DNA of 64,000 nt, taken from assembly GCF_038502225.1 (NCBI RefSeq), contig NC_091292.1:49215143-49279142 (forward strand), given 5' to 3'. This stretch comes from Cherax quadricarinatus (Eukaryota; Arthropoda; Malacostraca; Decapoda; Parastacidae). The position numbers and the translations under genes are program-made. Numbering within the stretch: position 1 is the stretch's first letter; each line of letters starts with the position of its first letter. The notes beneath the pieces were generated by a model. The model had not been told where the DNA came from, ran no database searches, and saw nothing but the letters and a program-made list of their open reading frames with translations. Positions 11,578-22,642 of the stretch are shown in pieces.

Positions 11578-12269
11578 TGTGGAAAATATATAGCATATTT
11601 CCCAAAAATAGTGTATTTGTATGTAAATTAATAAAATATATTGTATTTAATAAAAATTATATTATAAAAAATGGGAAGCTCGGCGCCTGCGCGGTCGAGC
11701 AGGGAGTGTCGCAGAATTTTTGTCGCTCTAGAGGTTATATTGGGCTTACACCTCTCAAATAGGAGCCGAAATTGTTGGAATTGCAGTCCTGCATAACGAG
11801 AGAATCAGGCGACTGGATAGGACTCCGTAATTAGATGAAAACAGGATATTACCACCAGCTAAGTCATGTCTATATTTATGTTTATCGTTCTGGCCAGTAT
11901 TATTATCATAAATGTAGACAGGGGAGGGTTTTGAGTATGATACAAAGTAATCTCCAGACAAATTGGCGAGTGTTATGATTATAAATTCTCCTTCTGTTAT
12001 ATAAATGTGTATATGTAATCCTTTATTAAATTTAATATACAGTCCAGAAAAATTATAATAATTTTACCAGAATTCCTGGTAAATTAATATAGGTCTAGAG
12101 CAACTTGTGGAGAGATAGATGGTAGGTATCGAAGGGGGACATTTTTGCGACCTAGGTGTCCTAAAAATTCCTAGTTGTCTTTGTAACTTTGATAAATAAT
12201 AATTATCTTTGTTGCCATTTATTTGTATGTATGTAATGAGATTCATCCAGGTAAATGTAATTTTCAACA
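11578..12269. mobile_element. Solo LTR of an unassigned LTR retrotransposon
   Basis: The 692-bp segment starts TGTGGAAAAT and ends ATTTTCAACA, a near-perfect 10-bp terminal inverted repeat with TG...CA ends. It is flanked by exact 5-bp duplications cctgg (11573-11577 and 12270-12274). Removing it and one duplication restores a minisatellite unit. It contains a GC-rich core (gcgcctgcgcggtcg, about 11690) in AT-rich sequence and no coding capacity. Solo LTRs arise by recombination between the two LTRs of a full element. Superfamily and orientation are unknown. Confidence 0.88.
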
Positions 12270-12754
12270 CCTGGTTACTATTGTTGTGTACCCGGTGTTT
12301 CAGCAACCATGGTTACTAGTGTTGTGTACCTGGTGTTTCAGCAACCCTTGTTACTAGTGCTGTTTACCTGTTGTTTCAGCAACCCTGGTTACTGGTGTTG
12401 TGTACCCAGTGTTTCAGCAACCATGGTTACCAGTGCTGTGTACCCAGTGTTTCAGCATCCCTGGCGTTGTGTACCCTGTATTTCAGCAACCCTGGTTACT
12501 AGTGTTGTGTACTCGGTGTTTCAGCAACCCTGGTTACTAGTGTTTTGTACCCGGTGTTTCACCAACCCTGGTTACTAGTGTTTTGTACCCGGTGTTTCAG
12601 CAACTCTGGTTACTAGTGTTGTGTACTAGGTATTTCAGCAACCCTGGTTACTAGTGTTTTGTACCCGGTGTTTCACCAACCCTGGTTACTAGTGTTTTGT
12701 ACCCGGTGTTTCAGCAACCCTGGTTACTAGTGTTGTGTACCTTGTATTTCAGCT
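12270..12754. repeat. Minisatellite array, right block
   Basis: About 13 units, mostly the 38-bp class, continuous with the left block once both insertions are removed. The last unit decays after gtatttcagc near 12754. Confidence 0.95.
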
Positions 12755-13375
12755 TATTTGCAATATACTGAAAGTGTTTTTAAAGACCTGCTCGGGAAAT
12801 ATTTAACGGGTTAAAGATAGAGAAGTTATGTACGTCATCTCTCCTCCAAATATAAATCACTAAAATTTACTTTTCTAATCAGTGAAATTATGTATATCAT
12901 CGTTAACCGCAGTGACATTCCTGCTGCTTACTGTATTTACGTTGAAGAGAAACATAGCTATATAAAATTACTTTGTAAATATGATCCAGCCTGTTGGCAA
13001 AACACTTGATTATTTAATTATGTTCAAAGCCTAGCGATTATACAAATGTTATTTATTTAATTAAGGCGGCATGAAGCCTGTTCATTCCCAGACAAGAATA
13101 TACTTTTATCCCAAAAGTAGAATTTAATAAAGCCCAGCTTTTATACACTGAGAGATGCGCGTCTATCCCTGCACTGATCACCTGAGGCTTCCGGAAGCCT
13201 ACTAGCATTCTAACTACTAAACAATTCTTCTAATTTACAGAACAATGATACCTGATTCCTTGGTGCCATGACAAATATATTCTTCTTTAGCTTCTTAACC
13301 AATCTTTTCCTGATTATAATTTCCCTATCTTTTAAAGTTGTAAAAATGATAATGATAATAATTACATGAATTATT
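12755..13375. other. AT-rich intergenic sequence
   Basis: I see no open frame of note, repeat or RNA gene here. Confidence 0.5.
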
Positions 13376-13391
13376 ATTATTTTTATTATTT

Positions 13392-13462
<71 letters not shown>

Positions 13463-13582
13463 CAACAACAACAACAAGATGAAGAATAAAAGATGAAAAA
13501 GAAAAGTAGAGGAAACAGAAGAAGAAGAAGAAGAAGAAGAAAAAAAAAAGAAGAGGAAGAAGAAGAAGAGGAAGAAGAAGTA
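13376..13582. repeat. Compound trinucleotide microsatellite (TAA)n-(CAA)n-(GAA)n
   Basis: About 24 TAA units (13385-13460), six CAA units, a short mixed part, then an interrupted GAA/GGAA tract to 13582. Minus-strand poly-Ile/Phe/Leu frames through it are artefacts. Confidence 0.95.
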
Positions 13583-14081
13583 GAGCCAACAGAAACGACA
13601 GCAGTTCTGGAAATCTAGGCAGACATTTTACTGGAAATACTCTGCCGGCCGGGAATGCATAAATCTTTCCAGATTTCCCTACCTGCTTTCTTATCCTCCT
13701 CCATAGCATCGGACGAACTAATAAAGCAAATTCTTCAAAACAGCCTAAGTGACTTAGCAGGAATACAGAATCCATGCTGCACCAGGGATATTACAGAGTG
13801 GAAGATGCTCGCTAAGCAAAGTGTAACACTGGCCTACAAACAGTTCAGATGAAATGGCCCCATTGCTGTAAATGTGCAAAACAACATGCTCAAGGTCACC
13901 ACGTCCAACAGGGAGGGTTCCTGTCTCCAAGCTTTGAACGCATCTCACTAGGAGGATTCCCTCCTAACAGTTCCCATTTCCGCAATGGGCACACGCCGTG
14001 AATCACGGACCTTCATGCTGCAGTGGCTCTCTGTCCCATGCATTTGCCAGGTTTGCATACGCCATACAGTAGAGCACCTTG
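13583..14081. other. Unrecognised sequence with a small open frame
   Basis: The plus-strand frame 13655-13852 (65 codons, LPAFLSSSIASDELIKQILQ...) has no family I recognise. It could be an exon fragment or a chance frame. It is the left flank of the LTR element that begins at 14086. Confidence 0.3.
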
Positions 14082-14085
14082 GATG

Positions 14086-14385
14086 TGTCAGTATAGCTAC
14101 TGAATTCCCTATACTTATACTTGTGTAGTATATTGTAGATCGTATCATCCACATATATATTTAGGCTCCCTTTCAGTAGGCTCAGTGACTAGCTTGCGTG
14201 ACGTCACATGAGGCCGCATGAGAGCGCTGCGCTCCCAGTCTCGTCCTCAGCACTCCGTGCTTAGGTCTATGGACAGGCAACACCGGGCAGTCTGGGCTCC
14301 CCTCTCACACTCTGCTAATATATGTGCTACCATCCAACAAGTGTGTCTAACTCTAACCATCACATCTCCATGAACCCTCCCGACA
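14086..14385 (+). repeat. 5' LTR of element X
   Basis: 300 bp, TGTCAG...CCCGACA. It includes tgacgtcacatgagg near 14200 and the block gctgcgctcccagtctcgtcctcagcac split by only a few changes from the right copy. Confidence 0.85.
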
Positions 14386-14387
14386 AA

Positions 14388-14405
14388 TGGTGCCAGCGGT
14401 GAGCC
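14388..14405 (+). promoter_or_regulatory. Primer-binding site of element X
   Basis: Two bases after the LTR the plus strand reads TGGTGCCAGCGGTGAGCC. TGG fits a tRNA CCA end. The inverted LTR at 18599 has an equivalent site (TGGTGGCTGCGG on the minus strand), also two to three bases from its end. Confidence 0.65.
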
Positions 14406-14621
14406 CGTAAATTTGATATTTACGTCGATGTACGAAGATTGACTTATACCAGCCGACATACATTTTGTGTTGCCAGCAGGCCGACCTCACAGCCAGCTAC
14501 CCGAACAAGCATCCACCAGCCTGTTTGCTTCCTGCTTACTGGTCAGTCCATGTGTCTTAGTGTTTATCTGCTTATTTGCATTACTTCCAAGGGGTTGACC
14601 CGGGTTTGCAAATTAGGCCAA

Positions 14622-14873
14622 GCTCTGGTGGCCTGGTGGTTAACGCTCTCGCTTCACACGGTGAGGGCCTGGGTTCGATTCCCAGCCAGAGTAGAAACAT
14701 TGGACGTGTTTCTTTCCACCTGTTGTCTATGTTCCCCATCAGTAAAATGCGTACCTGGGTGTTAGTCGACTGGTGTGGGTCGCATCCTGGGACACTGACC
14801 TAAGGAGGCCTGGTCACAGACCGGGCCGTGGGGGCGTTGACCCCCGGAACTCTCTCCAGAAACTCTCCAGATA
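14622..14873 (+). mobile_element. tRNA-derived SINE (S1), 3' body type A
   Basis: A tRNA-like head starts GCTCTGG and closes with CCAGAGT, a 7-bp acceptor-like stem. It carries an A-box-like tggcctggtgg and a perfect B box GGTTCGATTCC. The anticodon-loop region (tcgcttcacac) looks like tRNA-Val(CAC). The body continues with the tgtctatgttcc, gtcgactggtgtgggtcgcatcctggga core, then ggcctggtcacagaccgggcc and gggggcgttgacccccggaac. The right arm of the palindrome lacks it, giving an empty site near 18340. Confidence 0.85.
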
Positions 14874-15812
14874 AACCAAGTCAGTCTGTGGGGGGCAGTC
14901 AAGCCTGTCTTAAGTGCCAGCCTTGCCTGCTAAGCCAGCTTTCCACCCCTGCTGTGCTCATCGTTACAAGTTCTCCAGCCAGTCTATGTGAAGGGTTAAG
15001 CCAGCAAGCCAGTCAACTAACCCAGGTGCCTAACCCAGTACTCAAGCAAGCCATGTGAGCCTTCACCATCGCTTTGTGCTTCCAGTTCTAAGTTATTCTG
15101 AGTGCTCTAGCATCCCTGTGGTGTTGTGGTATTTTGTGGGTTACTAAGCCAGCCTGGCTTAGAATATTTTTGTGTCTAGTGTGGGTGTACCCAGAGCACG
15201 TGGCTTACGCCATTTTCCCGTAGGCCTAGCCACACCACGCAGTGTCTCAGCACACTGTCTCATCCACCCACACCTTCCCACTACCACTGTCTTTTTACCC
15301 TTATAACGGGTCATAGCACCTTATTTTATGGACCACATAGAGGGTCAAGACACAAGATTGTTCCTTCATCCCTGTGCGCCAATGTAAAAGCCTCCTGTGT
15401 GAGTTTATCAACAATTTAAGCGCAAATTCTTCAAAACGTCAACGTGTTGAGAGTAGAGGAGAGACGCCGACAGCCCACTAGATTCCATCATCACCAGCCT
15501 CCTGCTTCCTCTTCACCATCAACGTTTAAAGACATTTGCGAGTGTTGAGACAATTTTTCAGTGATTTCTTAGTGACTTTCAGTGTTTAATTTTCGTGCTT
15601 TATTTTTATGTCTGTTGTGTTGTATTCCGTTTTTTATATATACTTGAAGTAAATACTTTAATGTTTTTCCCTATTGTGTGCAATATACAAGCAGTATAAA
15701 CTTGTGTTTACTCTTCACAGTTATCTTGTGTTCACAGTACTGTGTTCCTTGTTTACTAATTTATGCAGTGAAGTATTTCAGTAACTTGTTATCTTATATT
15801 CTGCATCACAAC

Positions 15813-16289
15813 ATCCGAAACGTTTCGGAATAAAGTTGCCTAACTGTTGCCTATGTGTCTTACCTACCAACCTGTCGGTATTGTATACCATTTTGATGTT
15901 CATCTTGTCAGACACTGCAACACATAGCATCTTGATACAGAAAACACCTTGGACAAACTTTTCAAGTGAGAATTGTTGGATCTGAGAGGGACCTGACCTT
16001 TCAGTGGTTACATTCTCACTACTACTACTACTCTGCACCTCTCCTTCCGACAGTATTTAAGTCTCCGCACTGTCGCTTGATCTTCAGATAGTTCCTGACT
16101 ATGGAACTGAACTTCTCCAGGCCGAGGGACTGACAACCTCAAATTCTACGACTTTAAGGGTGATGGACTGATTACATCGTCTTCTCTACTGTTCCTGCCT
16201 ACTTTCTGTATTCGACTGAAGAAGCCTACTGTGTAGGCGAAACATTTCGGAATAAAGTTGCCTAACTGTTGCCTATGTGTCTTACCTAC
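15813..16289 (+). mobile_element. Short Penelope-like insertion with terminal direct repeats
   Basis: The 477-bp insert begins and ends with the same roughly 50-bp block (cgaaacgtttcggaataaag...tgtgtcttaccta; 15816-15868 and 16238-16289). It is flanked by the 8-bp duplication atcacaac (15805-15812, 16290-16297). The right palindrome arm shows the uninterrupted site (atcacaactcagtg). Direct repeats, a short body and a hammerhead-like motif are typical of truncated Penelope-like elements. It has no coding capacity. Confidence 0.65.
16216..16243 (+). ncRNA. Hammerhead-ribozyme-like core in the Penelope-like insert
   Basis: CTGAAGA (the CUGANGA box) is followed by A, a perfect 6-bp hairpin GCCTAC-tgt-GTAGGC, and GAAAC. 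This is the conserved hammerhead core with stem II. Stems I and III are not clear by eye, so activity is uncertain. Confidence 0.5.
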
Positions 16290-18598
16290 ATCACAACTCA
16301 GTGTTGTCTCAGTTATTTTTTTTTCCTAGCATTTGTGTATTCTTGCTGTTTTTGTATTAATTAATTTCCTATTTTTACTGTGTGTTGAACATTCTTATGT
16401 GTTAATTCTTTTTATTTAACCAATATCTAATTTTCCTATCTCCACAGACAATAGTGCCATTATTTTGTTGAAGCAAGTGAATTATTTTCCAATTTTTGTC
16501 TAAACAAGACCTTATTGCAAGAAAATTCTCATAGTATTGTGCATATATTGATGTGTTTTGTTCCTGCATTTTTGCATTTTTGCCTTTATCTTTTTTCATG
16601 TTTCATTGAACAAATTCACTCTTAGTGCAATTTTTAACTTCTTTTTTAAAGTAAATCATTCTTTTGCTTGTTCAGTAAGTGTTACTTAAGCTGCAATTAA
16701 GAGTTAAAGTGTTCAATCAGTTCATTCCTTGATAATTTTTATTTATTGTTTGTGTAAACTGCATTTCTTGTGTGTGCAATTTTTTATTTTATTGCATTAT
16801 TGCAAAATGAGTCTATGTGCAATAATAAAAAAATTACACACACAAGAAAATACAGTTTACAAGAAAAGAAAATATATCAAGGAATGAACTGAGTGAACAC
16901 TTTAACTCTTAATTGCAGCTTAAGCAACACTTACTGAACAAACAAAGAATGAATTACTTTAAAAGAAGAACTTAAAAATTGCACTAAGAGTGAATTTGTT
17001 CAATGAAATATAAAAATAATAGATGCAAAATCACAGAACAAAAATGGTTTGAACACTTACAGTGATGCAGAACACAACACATCAATATAAACCCAATACT
17101 ATAATTTTCTTGCAATGAAACTTGAGGTGTGAAAAATTTGTAAAATAATTGTCTTGCTTGAACAACACAATGGCACTATTGTCTGTGGAAATAAGACAAA
17201 TTAGACACTGGCTAAATGAAAAGAATATGAACACAAGAATGTTCAACACAGAGAAAATAAAATGAAATGGCAAAAGAATACACAAATGCTGTGAGAAAAA
17301 TATAACAGACAACACTGAGTTGTGATGCAGAATATAAGGTAATAAATTACTGAATTACTTCACTGGAATACTGTGAACACAAGATAATTGTGAAGTATAA
17401 ACACAAATTTATACTGCTTATATGTTGCACACAACAAGGAAAAAACAGTAAGGTACTTACTTCAAGTATAAAAAAAGGAAGCACAACACAACAGACATAA
17501 AATAATAACACTGAATTAAGAAGAGAAAAAAAATATTGCAATCAGTATATAATAAACACTGAGTCTAATCGAGAGTTACTGAATGTCACTAAGAAAATCA
17601 CTGGAAACACAAAAAAGAAATGTCGCAACACTCGCAAATGTCTCTATGAAAAATATTATCACTGTAGCGACTTGGTGAAGAATGAGGTGGAAGGTTGGAG
17701 GATGGAGGTGGAGTATGCTTGCTATCGTCTCGTGGCTGGCTGCGATCGCTGACTTCTCTCCACACTCGAAGAATTTGCACTTAAATCGACGATGGACCCA
17801 CACAGGAGGCTTTTAACGATGGCGCCATTGACGAAAGAACACACTCTAGCTCTTGACCCCCTATGTGGTCCTTGAAATATGGTGCTAGAACCCGTAATAA
17901 GGGTACAAAACAGTGGTAGTGGTTGAGTGAGGCAGCTGAGGCAGGGTGATGGGACACCGCACGTGGTGACTGGGCCTATGGGATGAACGGCGCAAGCCTC
18001 ACTGGGGACACCCTCACTTAGGCGCAAGAACACTCTAAGCCAGGCTGGCTTAAAACAAACCCACGAAATACCACAACACCACAGGGATGAAAAAGCACTC
18101 AGAATGGCTTGGAGCTTAAAGCATAAAGCGATGAAGAAGACTACCCACATGGCTTGCTTGAGTACTGGGTTAGTCACCTTGGTTAGTCACCTGGGTTAGT
18201 TGCTGGCTGGCTTGGCTTAACCCTTCAAACAAAATGGCTTGATAACTTCTAACAATGAGCACAGCAGGGGTGGAAAGCTGGCTTGGCAGGCAAGGCTGGA
18301 TGGTGTGTAAGGCTAGGCTGGCTGACTCCCCCACCACAGACTGTCGTGCTGGTTTGGCTTTGCAAACTCAGGTCAACCCCCTCGGGAGTGATGCAAATAA
18401 GCAGATAAACACTAATACAGAGACTGACCAGTGAATAATGTAGAGGCTGGTAGACGCTTGCAGGGGTAGCTGGCTGGCTAGGTCGAGCGTTACCCTTCTC
18501 GGCAGGCCTAGTCACAAGATGGCGACTGGCTAAGTAGAAATTTATCTCCAGAAATCGCTGTAATCGTCAGAATTACAGGCCCTCCGCAGCCACCAATT

Positions 18599-18865
18599 TG
18601 TCTTGGGGGTTTGGTAGGAGATATGATGGTTGTAGGTAAACACGCTTGTGGATGGTAACACTATATTGTCAGACTGTGATGGGAGCCCAGGCCTGCCTTG
18701 TTCTGCCTGCTCATATGTCTATCCATGGAGTGAGAGTGAGGCAGCGCCTCTCACTCAGGAATGCTGTATCCCGTGACGTCATACAGTCACTAGGCCTCAT
18801 AGGGATCTTCTATATAAACACATGGATATACAACACATGTAAGGGGATCAGCAACTATGCTGACA
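18599..18865 (-). repeat. LTR of a related, inverted element (element Y)
   Basis: On the minus strand it starts TGTCAGCATAGTTGCTGA and ends CCCCAAGACA. It follows the X LTR in order, including the gtgacgtcac-like site and the ccatcatatctcc end. A primer-site-like TGGTGGCTGCGG follows. Its internal region forms the right palindrome arm and stops at the centre. Confidence 0.7.
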
Positions 18866-21078
18866 ATTGCCTCATTCTACAATGACTCTTGTGCAAATAT
18901 TGTGCTGTCATTAATTCTTTCTTTCAGAAAATTTTCATGTAGTGTTGTGTTGTGCAGTACTTTTTGATTAATATCTGTTCATTACAACAGTGCTACAGTT
19001 TATTTCAGTGAAATATTCTGTGATTTCAGTTTTACATTTCTTGTGTTCTGTGCATAATATTTTATTCTTTGTGTGCCACTTTATTTATTTTTTTAGAGAG
19101 AATTGCTTTCCCAGTCCATTTTACTTTTGCACAAGATTTATTGATTCCACTTTAACATTTATGATTGATTTATCATTTATTGTTGAATTTCTTTATTGAC
19201 TTGAGAGTAAAGACAACTTACTGTGCCATTAATTCAAATTAAAGTAAATTTTAGTAAATTTGATCTGAGTAAAGTACAATTTCTCCTGATTTTCAAAGTG
19301 TTGCTTATCCAGTTGAGCAAATTTTTTTATGTGAGTTTTCCTTGCTTTACAGTGTGACTTGTCAATTTTCTTTACTTCTGCAGAATAGTTAAGCATTTTT
19401 TCCCATTTAAGCTTACTGTGTCATATATTCTCTTTATTATTCTTGCTTTTATGTCCTTAAGTAAGTTCCCTGAGAAGATGTCCCAGTCACTTTTGAATGT
19501 TCACTTAGTGTATCATGCCAGTCCAAGTAAATGTGAATCTGTCCACAGTACCAATATTCCCTTACTGACTGAAAGACAATACCTAGCCCTTGAGCAATGT
19601 GTTTGTTCTCACAGCTTATATCTGAGATTTGTTAAAGTGCTGCAGAATGTGAAGTTCAGATTAAGTTCCTATTGATCCATGAATTACTTATTAACATAGC
19701 CGAGCGGTCAAGCACTAGTCATACTGTCACTCCTGTCTGGAATCCAGCCACAATATCGTGCATGCAGTATAGTGTACAGTTACCTTGGGTTTCAGAGTAA
19801 CCTCAGTCAACCCTGGGTGCTGAGACTATCCCTGTGATGACGACTTGTTCAAATAGTCGTTCCTTCCCAGGGGACGCTTTGAGAAGAACTTTACTTGCAA
19901 CGAGTTATGCCATCTCTTGCTGATGTCACAAGCCGTTGCAGAAAGACGCTTCTGTGGCTAGTGTACTCACTTGAGTGTTGTTGTTGTTCCTTGTGTTCCA
20001 GATGGTGATGCCATCCTCGTTGACAGTAATCCGTGCATTGTAAAAAGTTGTTTCTCGAGTAATCTTCATGTGTTGTTAACGTTTATAGAGCAGTCTATTT
20101 ATAGTTGATACCTCGTGTCACTCTGTGCGACTCAGAATGAATACCAGTACTGTCGATCGTGTTCATTTCTTTTCCCCTGTGCTTGCAGTGAGAGATAGTA
20201 GATCCATTCTCCCTTGCTCTTATTGTGTGTTATAGCATTATCTTTTTCAACCGGGGAGAGTCATCCACTATACCGAGTTTGTTCATTCCTCCAGTAAGAA
20301 AGAACTGATCCCTTGTGGTCTGGTGTGATTCGATTCCTGCTCCAGGAAGATCTTATTCTGACTGTGAAGCCACCAGCACCCATTAGTGACTTTGTAATGA
20401 GCCAAGAATTACTGTATCGAACAGCCGAGTTGGGTACTCCAAGCAGAAGAGTATACCAGTTAGTAATTCCACTGTCACTAGTGAGTGTAGCTGTATCTTT
20501 TGTAGATACTTGTTCAGATCTCTCTCAATCAAGGCATGTGTTAGCCATTGCAAAAGAATTCGATCCTCCCAAAGACAATAACCATTCTACATATGTAAAT
20601 CTTACCCTCGCAGAGTTGGGTTTAAATGTACTTAGCCTGTATAATTAGATGTTCAAGATGAATGAAGTGCCCACCGTGTGTTTATTATTAGCTGATCAGT
20701 TTTTCAGATTTTTTTTTTCTGTGTTCATGTTCCCTCCGAATCCTGAGAATTTAGCAGTAATGATCTGTGTGCATCAGATCAGCCTTTGCTGTTAATTACT
20801 TTCACCTTTGTAAATATAATAATTCTTCCTCAGAATCCATTGAGTGCATGAATATAGATCGATTGATCAATTCCATCCATTATTATACTATGATTTGTAC
20901 TTATAATTTGTAATCCATTACGTTAACACCCATTACGTAAACATCCATTACAATACCATCCATTAGTTCTAAGTTACATATGTCTTTGCTATTGTATAGA
21001 ATCAGCTCAGAGCTACCTGCCTGTTCAGCCTATAGCAGAGCATTGTATGTTGAGACGACATACGTAATATGACCGAGC
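18866..21078 (+). other. Non-coding interior of element X
   Basis: AT-rich, leader-like sequence to about 19.4 kb. A small frame at 19418-19675 (MSQSLLNVHLVYHASPSK...) has no recognised domain. The rest is without clear genes except the weak frame listed separately. Confidence 0.5.
20313..20648 (+). pseudogene. Possible integrase N-terminal fragment of element X
   Basis: A 111-codon frame contains ELLYRTAELGTPSRRVYQLV followed by IPLSLVSVAVSF. This resembles the strand-turn before the HHCC zinc finger in gypsy integrases (LLYR...QLVIP..L...). The expected His and Cys residues are not seen. It may be a chance match. Confidence 0.3.
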
Positions 21079-21301
21079 TGTCAGTATAGCTACTGAATTC
21101 CCTATGCTTATACTTGTGTAGTGTATTTTAGATCGTATCATCCATGTATATATTTAGGCTCCCTTTCAGTAGGCTCAGTGACTAGCTTGTGTGGCGTCAT
21201 GTGAGGCTGCATGAGAGTGCTGCGCTCCTGATCTCGTCCTCAGCACTCCACGCTTAGGTCTACAAACTCCAACCATCACATCTCCACGAACCGTCCCGAC
21301 A
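21079..21301 (+). repeat. 3' LTR of element X (internally deleted)
   Basis: 223 bp, same ends as the left LTR. It lacks about 77 bp between ttaggtcta and the accatcacatctcc block. The gatg duplication follows. Confidence 0.82.
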
Positions 21302-21305
21302 GATG

Positions 21306-21900
21306 GAGCACCGTCAGGAAGTGGAGAGAGGGAGTTGCTGGGTGAAGGTGTCTGTAGAGTGGCATATATAATCTTGGTGGTGTCAGCTTGTAGTTTGGCT
21401 ATTGTAGCATATGTAGGTGTTCTTATTCAGATCTTCTTTTGTTTTCTTTGATACGATTTCTTTCCTGAGTGGGCACTTAGCTGCAAGGGTATAATGATAA
21501 CCCTTGCATTCAAGACATAATGGAGCTGTAGTGATGATGCAGGATCTGAATTCGTGCACATCGTTCCCACATTTTGAACAAAAATTCTTATCTTTGATTG
21601 GGCAATTCTTGGTGGTGTGATTAAAGGAGTAACAGGTTCAGTAATGGAAGATGTGTGTGAAGCGTTCAGGTTCTATAAGGCTTGGGTGAATGTGATAATA
21701 TGAGATGGCCAATCTGTCAGATAGAGCTTGGGCAGCCATGGAGATGTCTGAGAAAGTGATCTTTATTTTTGATGAGTAGTTAGGGATCTTGGTGATGTTG
21801 TCTACTGAGGCTCAAGTGTTTTGTTCCTCGATGAATGTCGAGTGTTTAGGAACCTTTGAACCAAGTGAGAGATATGGGGGACCTAAGTCCCCCATATAAG
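21306..21900 (-). pseudogene. ORF1/Gag-like fragment with three zinc knuckles
   Basis: On the minus strand the core (21634 down to 21473) encodes CYSFNHTTKNC, then CSKCGNDVHEFRSC (exact CX2CX4HX4C), then CLECKGYHYTLAAKC. Three closely spaced knuckles are typical of ORF1 proteins of I- and Jockey-type non-LTR elements, which bind the element RNA. The first cysteine of knuckle one is a TGA. Upstream residues (FSDISMAAQALSDRLAISYY) are in frame. The fragment is too broken for a clean open frame. It may belong to the I-like family seen at 54-57 kb. Confidence 0.65.
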
Positions 21901-22073
21901 TGATAGAAATAGCTAGAGAGGGTGTAGCAGGCAAGTGTGGGGTGCCAGGTGTAAATGATAATGAGTAGCCTTTGATTGTGTAGAAAGGGGATTGGTTATA
22001 GGTAATACATATTTTAAGAAAAAAAAAGATAAGTATACAAGATATGATATAGGGGTGTAATGACAGGAGTTTC

Positions 22074-22322
22074 TTGGACTATGTATTTGTAGATAAAAGA
22101 CTGATCCAGCATGTGCATGTTTATGGAGGGGCCACAGATATATCAAATCACTTTTTAGTTGTAGCTACAGTGAGAGTAAAAGGTAGATGGGGTACAAGAA
22201 GAATGGAATCAACAAGTAAGAGAGAGGTAAAGGTTTATAAACTAAAGGAGGAAGTGGTTAGGGTAAGATATATAAAAAAAAAACTATTGGAAGAGAGATG
22301 GGCTAGTGAGAGTATAGGGTGA
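22074..22322 (+). pseudogene. Endonuclease C-terminus of the RTE-like element
   Basis: The frame starts inside the domain: DYVFVDKRLIQ...GGATDISNHFLVVATVRVKG. The LDY-(I/V)-LVD and SDH-(Y/F)-LV pattern marks the end of an apurinic-type endonuclease, which nicks target DNA. Here the catalytic SDH is SNH, so this copy could not cleave. The following lysine-rich part is linker. Confidence 0.7.
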
Positions 22323-22642
22323 AGAGGTACGGGGTAGATTTAAAAATGTAGTGTTAGAGTGTTCAACAGAAGTTTGTGGTTACTGAAAAGTGGGTGTGGG
22401 AAGGAAGATGAGCGATTGGTGGAATGATAAGGTAAAGAGAGTAATCAAAGAGAAAAAAAAAAAGCATATGAGAGGTTTTCACAAAGTAGAAGTGATACAA
22501 GGAGGGAGGGGTAAATGGAGGAAAAAGGGGAGGATTAGAGAGTGCTGAAGGAATGTAAAAGGAGAGCAAATGAAAGAGTGGGTGAGGTGCTATCAATAAA
22601 TTTTGTTTACAACAAGAAAACATTTTGGAGTGAGAATAAAAG

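Larger units (their letters stand above)
14086..18865. repeat. Large diverged inverted repeat (two LTR-element 5' halves facing each other)
   Basis: The left arm (14086 to about 16800) and the right arm (about 16815-18865) are reverse complements of each other. Matching landmarks include aaataagcagataaacact (18397-18415), which corresponds to agtgtttatctgcttattt on the left, and ttgtgttcacagta, gcatcacaactcagtgttg and taaaagcctcctgtgtg. The arms begin with related LTRs. They are clearly diverged, and the left arm has two extra insertions (14622-14873, 15813-16289) absent from the right. Confidence 0.85.
14086..21301 (+). mobile_element. Degenerate LTR retrotransposon (element X), no intact ORFs
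   Basis: LTR copies in the same orientation lie at 14086-14385 and 21079-21301. They start TGTCAGTATAGCTACTGAAT and end CCCGACA, with a 4-bp duplication gatg (14082-14085, 21302-21305). A primer site follows the left LTR. The interior has no clear gag or pol. It holds an inverted, related LTR element (16815-18865), a SINE, a Penelope-like insertion, and one weak integrase-like frame near 20.4 kb. Confidence 0.75.

Noticed and set aside
11379..11762. 127-codon plus-strand frame across the gypsy LTR and solo LTR
   Set aside because: It crosses two insertion borders and a minisatellite remnant, so it cannot be an evolved gene.
13386..13775. Minus-strand 129-codon frame
   Set aside because: Poly-Ile, poly-Phe and poly-Leu from the trinucleotide tract; no protein-like part.
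14622..14695. A tRNA-Val gene
   Set aside because: It has good A and B boxes and an acceptor-like stem, but the anticodon arm is imperfect and the sequence continues into a SINE body found in other copies.
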